From NCBI RefSeq assembly GCF_037038585.1, contig NC_092541.1, forward strand, positions 5,273,445 through 5,337,444: a stretch of DNA of 64,000 nt, written 5' to 3'. Origin of the DNA: Patagioenas fasciata (Eukaryota; Chordata; Aves; Columbiformes; Columbidae). A program made the position numbers and the translations under genes. Below are positions 57,676-64,000 of the stretch, piece by piece (positions within the stretch are counted from its first letter, which is position 1; each line of letters begins with the position of its first letter). The notes below the pieces were generated by a model. The model ran no database searches, had not been told where the DNA came from, and saw only the letters and a program-made list of their open reading frames with translations.

Positions 57676-59964
57676 TAAGATATCAGCTGCTGCTTTCCTG
57701 TATCACACTTAGTTATCCAGTGCACATACTTTCCAATCCTTGCATACTTTTAGCTTCAGGAAATCTCTTTTCTTTCTATTAATCCCTCATGCTTTCCAGG
57801 GTTTTTCACCTCACTCCAGGCTATTTTTAAAGTAGCATCCCATTTTTCCTCAGCCGCTGTCATCCTCTTGCTAAGGATCCTGAGCTCTTTTGGCCTCTTA
57901 CAAAACATCCAGCTCTCCCATGTCCAAGGCATGATGAACTTCTGCCATTGCAGACAGACATTTGTCCGTCCTGTGATCGAAGACAAAATGCAATGGAATT
58001 CTTGAAACCCTTTTAAGCATCCCATGGATCAGAAGCAGTTCCCAAGCCTCAACTGTCTTATGTCTTAACATCTATAGGAAAAACAAACTACATAGATGCT
58101 CCTGGTAGTGCCTCTCAGTGAGCAAGTTTCACACCTGGATAACCCCGCTTCTCTTTGCAGTCATTCCCATCGCTGAGCACATCTTCTCATTGATGATCAG
58201 AAGAGTTGTGCCTGGTCACTGTTACACGTGGAAACTGAAATGATCTCTGCAAGGGATGAGAAAGTAAGGTCATTCCCACTGCCGCCTTCTGCTTCTCCAC
58301 AAGGAGATCAGAGTGTTTTGTGTAAAGTTGCATCTTCCAGCCTGTCTGTAAAGATGAACCAGAATTGTCTCAGGAATGAGACAAACCCTTAAGGGACAGA
58401 TTTACATCCAACCCATGTCAGGTTGGTTCCCCTGAAGACAAACAGACACCTATGGGTCCTTCACTTGACAGCATGGTAAATTGATTTCATGTATTCAGAA
58501 ACGAACTAAGTGCTCCAGAAGGATGCTCATATTAGTGGGTGTCTCACCATAACTTAGCTGCCCTGTGCAAAGACATTAGCAGTGTTCTCTCCTCTTCCTA
58601 ATCACACATGATAAAATCATCTCCACACACAGTCTACATTATAGAGGGAACTGGGGTTACTTAATCTGGAGAAAAGGAGGATCAGGGGTGTTAGGGAACA
58701 GACTGCCTTAGCTTATCAAATTTTTTATTATATTACTATCAAAGAATTTATTGAGAAACTGCTTATATAGAATTCATTTAGTAAGTTTACTTAACATAAA
58801 TTCTGCAAGCTGTGAACCTTTGAACTTTCTGCTCTGTGAACTAAAAGAGGACTCAGGGTCTTCAAGGTAGAAGATAAGGGGACCTACATTTCCACAGATA
58901 AATAAAGGAACAGAACTCTACCTAACAGAAGATGAGAAAAAGAATAATGTTTTGGCTGTTACCAAGAACTTATCTTTCTATAGCTGCAGGTGCAAAATAG
59001 AAACTGGAGCTCAGGACTTTGATGGCCCATCTGATGAAAATTAATATATCCAATGAAGAATGGGGAGACCCCAGACTCTAATTTTGCAATTTTCCTGGAG
59101 TGGCGTGTGGGGGGTGGGCCTTGGAGGACTATTCTGTAGACAGAATTAGCCAAGACTGCAGATCTGGGAAGACCCTGGATTGCATTTGAGGAGCAGTGGT
59201 GGTGTGAGCAGAGCTCGGGCTGGCCCTGCCTCAGAGCAATTGGGAAATCAGGGAAGATGAGTACTGATAGGATCGTCACAAGTGTTTGTATTCTGTTTGG
59301 ATAGGTGCCTGTCCTGTACTGTGGAAGGTGACCAGTGCCCAGTGAGATGGACAAAGATTGTGTTTCTGCTCTGAAGAAGGGAAGAGCATGAGGGGAACTT
59401 CACGTCGTCCATGGGGTGTTGTGTGCCTGAGCTGTTATTTTGAGGCCAGCAAAGCAATCAGGATTTCCTTTTCTGCACTCAGAAGACCAGGGATACATAA
59501 GAGATGTAACAATTTAAAGTATTACCCAGGGCTGGAGGCCAAGACCTATAAAGGTATTTTCAAGTATCATTGAAAAACACACCTAAATGTTGACATAAAC
59601 AGTGAAGTCAAATACCATTTGCACAAACTCAGGGAAGGTGAACACCTGAAACAAACCATGAGGAGGCAGGTGGGTCACTGGACTCCAGAGAGCCAAAGCT
59701 GCTGTAGGGATACTCTGTACAATGCTGCTATCTGCCAAGTCACCCTCCACCTATAAATAGTGGGATGATAGCTAGAAAATGCATCCTCGGACATTGGGCA
59801 CTGTCGTGGAGCTGTGGTGGCCCAAAAGGATGTTCAGTTCACATTGTGTAGCTTCAATGTGGCTGACACCAGTTCTAACTTGTGATTTACATCAATCCTT
59901 CCCATCTGCAGAGAAGCTGAACCCTGCCAGGTGTTAAAGAACTGTATGAGGTACCTATCGCATC
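57676..59964. other. Gene-poor stretch with CR1 scrap
   Basis: Only a short CR1-like piece is recognised (58645-58700, GGTTACTTAATCTGGAGAAA followed by AGGAGGATCAGGGGTG). No gene features otherwise. Confidence 0.4.
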
Positions 59965-60591
59965 TACATATGCCCATGTATTGCTGGCCATGAACACTAG
60001 ATCACGTGACAGAGGGAAAGGAATGAGAGATATGAGACTGTGGGCTGTCAACAAGAATTGCTATTTCCCAGCCCCACTCCTGACACCCTGTGGAGCCATT
60101 TCCTCAATTCTGGCCATTGGCTGTGGAGCAGCCATCAATGTCTTCTGCAGCTCCAAGGGAAAAGGCAAAAACCAAAATCCGCTACAGAGAGTCAAGCCCT
60201 CCCCTTCCTCCACCTTTTTCCCTGAGCAGACTGGAACACTTGCCTCAGAACAAAGGAGGACAAAAAAGGCCCATGCCTTTTTGCAGCACAACTTTAATGA
60301 GACTCAAGAAGAACAGGAAGTGGCTCACAAGAAACACCGTGGGCAGCCACAAGGAAGTAGTGAAACTCCTGCAGGGTATAAGTCTGCCTGCCCCGAACAT
60401 GGAGGGAGGCTGCTGGTCTCAACTAGACTGGGCTTGGAAGACAGAAAGAGTAGAGAAAAGAGAGAGATGGGAGACGAAAAAGGAAACAATGGTTCAAAGC
60501 TCTGAATGCAAATCCATGAAGCTCTATCTCCTTTCAAGGACCATGTTCCAAGGTCTTGGGAGGTTCTTGCCCAAGGATGTTGATAGCATCT

Positions 60592-60897
60592 TTAGCAGGG
60601 TTGACATCTGTTGCCACAGTAGCGGCTGGTAATGCAGGAGAGGTCAAAGCCCCCAGAGTTGATGGGAACTCCCTCAGAGCTGAGGATGCTGCCAACAGCA
60701 GCAGAGGTGGAGGAGCCCACAACAGTGTTCTGAGGGAAGGAGCTGAGGATGGGGCCGGGCAGGGTCACCACCACAGGAGAGGGCTGGATGACGACATTGG
60801 AGCTCTGGCACTGCCTGACACAGGGCTCATTGCAGCTGTTGGCCAGTGGGGTTGGGCCACAGGGCTGGCAGGGCACGCATGGGTTGCAGCAGGACAT
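60592..60897 (-). CDS. Feather-type beta-keratin, gene 6 (minus strand)
   Basis: 101 residues, 12 cysteines, class different from the array: [45 protein letters not shown] and [13 protein letters not shown]. These are closer to classical feather keratins (FPQN, EGVPI, SGGF). Minus-strand layout: TATAAAAG at 61225-61232, donor at 61164, intron 60919-61164 (246 bp, the shortest here), 21 nt UTR, MSCC start at 60897, TAA at 60592-60594, ATTAAA complement at 60293-60298. The longer frame starting at 61110 reads through intron and is not used. It diverges from gene 7 with about 1.16 kb between TATA boxes. Confidence 0.95.
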   Translation of the reverse strand: MSCCNPCVPCQPCGPTPLANSCNEPCVRQCQSSNVVIQPSPVVVTLPGPILSSFPQNTVVGSSTSAAVGSILSSEGVPINSGGFDLSCITSRYCGNRCQPC

Positions 60898-61159
60898 GTC
60901 TCTGGGACAGAGGTTCACCTGGGAGACAGCATAGGAGAAGGAAGCAGAACATGAGGGCTTGATCATAAGAAGCAACACTGCACCCAACCACAGTGGAACC
61001 AAGGCACGTCCTGGGCCAGCATACACTGCCCAGGTCAAATGCCAGGAGCCACCTCCACTAAGTCCCAGCGCCCAACCCAGGGCCAAAACAGACCCTATCA
61101 GCTGACACACACATTGGGGAAAGACACCTGATCCTGAAGAGGAGGAGAAGAAGCTTCAC

Positions 61160-61480
61160 ACTCACCTGATTCCCAAGAAGCAGGAGGCGAGAGAAGTCAG
61201 TGAGAGAGCAGAGAGTTGGGCTGCCTTTTATAGGAGTCCTGTACTGCCTCAGGCCCAGGTACTCTTTGTGGAAGTAATAATTTTCTGGCAAGCTCATGTT
61301 GAATGTAAAACACAGCAGCTAATGGTATGAGCTGTGTCGTGGTTTCCTGGACTGCCACCTTTTCATTTCCTGGCATTTGTCAAGTGCTTTCCCATATGAA
61401 GGCTTTTGTAAGTTGAGCAATGAAAACACCAAGAATTTCCAGGGGGACACATGTCAGCGCATGCAGAAACATCAGATTGA
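61160..61480 (-). promoter_or_regulatory. Promoter and exon 1 of keratin gene 6
   Basis: TATA at 61225-61232, exon 1 about 61165-61205. Upstream (higher coordinates) lie the CCAGAAAATTATTACTTCC proximal block and the distal block shared with gene 7. Confidence 0.75.
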
Positions 61481-62179
61481 GGCATCCTGTGTAGGTAGGT
61501 GATGTGCACCTGGGTCAATTCTGTGAACTTCTTTGTGGCAAAGTTGTTAGGATATGAGCAACACTGTCATGTTCATGTCCAAATGCCCAGTGATCACATT
61601 TGAGAGGTTATTTCATATGTGGTCCCTGGAATCTCCTCAGCAGAGGCCCCAGTTGCTGACAATTTCCTTTCTTTCTGTGAGCATAAAGATTTTTGCATGG
61701 TTTCCTGCAGGCCACATGAGCACATCTGTGTCAGTCTGTACCTGTGTGACCCTCATCATGAGGACATGTGCAGTTCACAGTGGAGCAATCTCCCCTGGTG
61801 TATCCATGAGCACTGGGTGGAGATAAAATATTCCCGGGAAAAAACAGGGACATGCTCCTGATGTTTCCTAAGGACCTGTGGCAAGTCCACAGAGCGGATG
61901 AGACTAAGGAACCCACCAAAAATTTCCTGAGAGCACTGTTGTTATATTGTCAATCACTCCCAGCAGGGACCCACCCACGTGTGTGAAATAATGAGCAACC
62001 CTCACAGAGAGTTGGCAGTCCTTCAGAAATAGATGTGAAGCATAAAAGTGTCCCCATTTCCAGACAATTTTGCCACAAAAAAGCCCACAAGAATGACCCA
62101 GGTGCATTTCACCTGTCTGCACGGGATGTCAGCAGCACCTGGGCTGACACTTTTGCCTGTGCTGACGTGTTTTTGCTCT
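61481..62179. other. Spacer between divergent keratin promoters
   Basis: About 700 bp without recognised gene. As the shared upstream DNA of both genes it is the natural place for common control elements, but none is identified. Confidence 0.4.
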
Positions 62180-62454
62180 GGAAATCCTTGATCCTTTCAT
62201 CCCAGCACTTAGAGAAGCCTTCATATGGGAAAGCATGTGTCAGAATCCAGGAAATAAAAATGTGGCAGTGCAGGAAACCAGGACACAGCCCATACCACTA
62301 GCTGGAGTGGTTTACATTCATCATGAGCTTGTCAGAAAATTATTAGTTCCACAAAGGGTTCTTGGGCCTGAGGCAGTGCAGGACTCCTATAAAAGGCAGC
62401 CCAAATCTCTGCTCTCTCATCCACTTCTCTCGCCTCCTTCTCCTTGGGAATCAG
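62180..62454 (+). promoter_or_regulatory. Promoter and exon 1 of keratin gene 7
   Basis: TATAAAAG at 62388-62395, exon 1 about 62418-62454, GTGAGT donor at 62455. GTCAGAAAATTATTAGTTCC lies at about 62332-62351. The distal block resembles that of genes 2-6. Confidence 0.8.
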
Positions 62455-62773
62455 GTGAGTGTGAAGCTTCTTGCCCTCCTCCTTCAGGATCAGGTGTCTT
62501 TCTTCACTGTGTGTGTCAGCTGATAGGGTCTGTCCTGGCTCTGGGTTGGGAGCTACTTCTCATGGGTGAGGGAAGGGGAGAGAAGGTCTTCTGCAGAGAA
62601 ACGCTGGGACTTAGTGGAAGTGGCTTCTGGGATGTGAGATGGTATACTATGCTGGCCCAGGACATTCATTGGCTCCACTGCGGCTGGGTGCAGTGCTGCT
62701 TCTCATGATCAAGCCCTCATACTCTGCTTCCTTCTCCTGCGCTGTCTCCCAGGTGAACCTCTGCCCCAGAGAC

Positions 62774-63079
62774 ATGTCCTGCTGCAACCCATGTCTGCCC
62801 TGCCAGCCCTGTGGCCCAACCCCACTGGCCAACAGCTGCAATGAGCCCTGTGTCAGGCAGTGCCAGAGCTCCAACATCGTCATTGAGCCCTCCCCCGTGG
62901 TGGTGACCCTGCCCGGCCCCATCCTCAGCTCCTTCCCTCAGAACACTGTTGTGGGCTCCTCCACCTCTGCTGCTGTTGGCAGCATCCTCAGCTGTGAGGG
63001 AGTTCCCATCAACTCTGGGGGCTTTGACCTCTCCTGCATTACCAGCCGCTACTGTGGCAACAGATGCCGACCCTGCTAA
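62774..63079 (+). CDS. Feather-type beta-keratin, gene 7
   Basis: 101 residues, 13 cysteines. Differs from gene 6 at few sites: Leu8 for Val, Ile for Val35, Glu38 for Gln, Cys74 for Ser and Arg99 for Gln. The core [19 protein letters not shown] and tail SRYCGNRC are shared. Intron 62455-62752, start 21 nt into exon 2, ATTAAA at 63372-63377. The upstream ATG at 62639 is intronic. It is the plus-strand partner of the divergent pair; Glu38 and Cys74 make it resemble the array genes more than gene 6 does. Confidence 0.95.
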   Translation: MSCCNPCLPCQPCGPTPLANSCNEPCVRQCQSSNIVIEPSPVVVTLPGPILSSFPQNTVVGSSTSAAVGSILSCEGVPINSGGFDLSCITSRYCGNRCRPC

Positions 63080-63859
63080 GGCTGATGGGAATGTCATCGG
63101 GCAAAAACCTCGCAAGACTTTGGAACATGGTCCTTGAAAGGAGATAGAGCTTCATGGCATTGCATTCAGAGCTTTGAACCAATGTTTCCTTCTTCCTCTC
63201 TTGTCTCTCTCTCTCTCTCACTTTCCTCTGCTGTTCCATTCTCCCAAAACCTGCCTAGTGGGACCCTCCTTCTGCAGAGCAGGCAGACTGACTCTACACT
63301 GGAGCTTAACGACATCCTTGTGGCTGCCTATGATTCTCCATGTAAGCCACCTCCTTTTTTTCTTAAGATTCATTAAAGTTGTGCTGAATTCAATCCTGGG
63401 CCTTCCTGTCCTTCTTCATTCTTGGATACCTCTGCCAGTCCCATTAGGCAAAAATTTGGAAGAAGAGAGTGGTGGGACTCCCTGCTTTGCATTTTCTTTT
63501 GTACACTTTCCCTTGGAAGTGCAGAAGACATTCATGGCCAATCCACAGCCAATAGCCAGAAGCGAGGAAATGGCTCCAAATGGTGGTAGGAGTTTGGATG
63601 GGAAACAACAATTCCTGAGGACAATCCACACTCTCATCTCTCTCATTCTTTTCCCTCCTTTACTCGATCTGCTGTGCATGCCCAACACATATGGTCACAG
63701 GAAGATGAGATGGAGGAATCTCATACAATCTTTCAGCATGTGGCAGAGCCCAGCTGCTCTCTAGACATGCATCTGCATCATCACCATCAAACACCAGGAT
63801 GGAAGGGAGCACAAGGGTCACCTGCACTAATGTTTCTTGGCAAAAGCACAGGCTAGCCA

Positions 63860-64000
63860 AGATGGCCCAGCATCCTGTCCAGCTCAATCTTAGATGTGTT
63901 CGATGTTTCAGAATCCACCACTTCCCTGGGAAGATGTCTCAAATGTCTCCCTGTTCTCATCATGGAAAATTTCCATCTTCTGTCCAATCAGAATGCTACC
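63860..64000 (-). mobile_element. CR1 LINE fragment at window end
   Basis: GATGGCCCAGCATCCTGTCC and TCCACCACTTCCCTGGGAAG match the reverse strand of the CR1 3' region; it continues beyond the window. Confidence 0.6.

Larger units (their letters stand above)
59965..63700. repeat. Inverted repeat holding two divergent keratin genes
   Basis: Left arm about 59965-61480, right arm about 62180-63700, spacer about 700 bp. Homology covers 3' flank, 3' UTR, exons, intron and upstream region. For example, AAGCCTTCATATGGGAAAGCA is found upstream of gene 7 (about 62215) and, complemented, upstream of gene 6 (about 61390). Confidence 0.8.

Overview
The window is bird nuclear DNA. Seven intact two-exon feather-type beta-keratin (corneous beta-protein) genes, CR1 LINEs in several states of decay and avian-type LTR elements leave little doubt. 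I suspect a passerine microchromosome, but that is inference. There are no bacterial features; CDS calls rest on family recognition, TATA boxes and splice signals.

Layout. 1-6110: the edge of one LTR, then the 5' LTR, tRNA-Trp-type primer-binding site and decayed gag and pol remnants of a betaretrovirus/ERVK-like provirus with no 3' LTR. 6115-33940: a direct tandem array of five keratin repeat units of 4.4-7.5 kb. Each unit carries one intact keratin gene. Most also carry a partial keratin relic, an antisense LTR (units 1, 3, 4), a (TTCCC)n array, an antisense olfactory-receptor relic and an old CR1 relic. Unit 4 contains a fused extra unit that has lost its keratin gene. 34190-34950: an inverted, decayed keratin pseudogene. 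35000-59960: gene-poor DNA with LTRs, CR1s, a long (AAAAG)n tract and a previously unexpected item, a near-complete T-cell-receptor alpha/delta type V segment pseudogene with its recombination signal (52924-53676). 59965-63700: two intact keratin genes head to head in an inverted repeat. 63860-64000: the edge of another CR1.

The keratin genes share one architecture: TATAAAAG, a non-coding first exon of about 37 nt, an intron of about 250-310 bp, 21 nt of 5' UTR in exon 2, a 101-codon CDS and an ATTAAA poly(A) signal. They form two classes: array genes 1-5 (15-16 cysteines) and the divergent pair 6-7 (12-13 cysteines). Block-wise mosaic similarity shows that unequal crossing-over or gene conversion shaped the array.

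Most interesting points: the TCR V pseudogene, the olfactory-receptor relics amplified with the keratins (together reminiscent of the olfactory-receptor/TRA neighbourhood of mammals), and the unit-by-unit recombination history.
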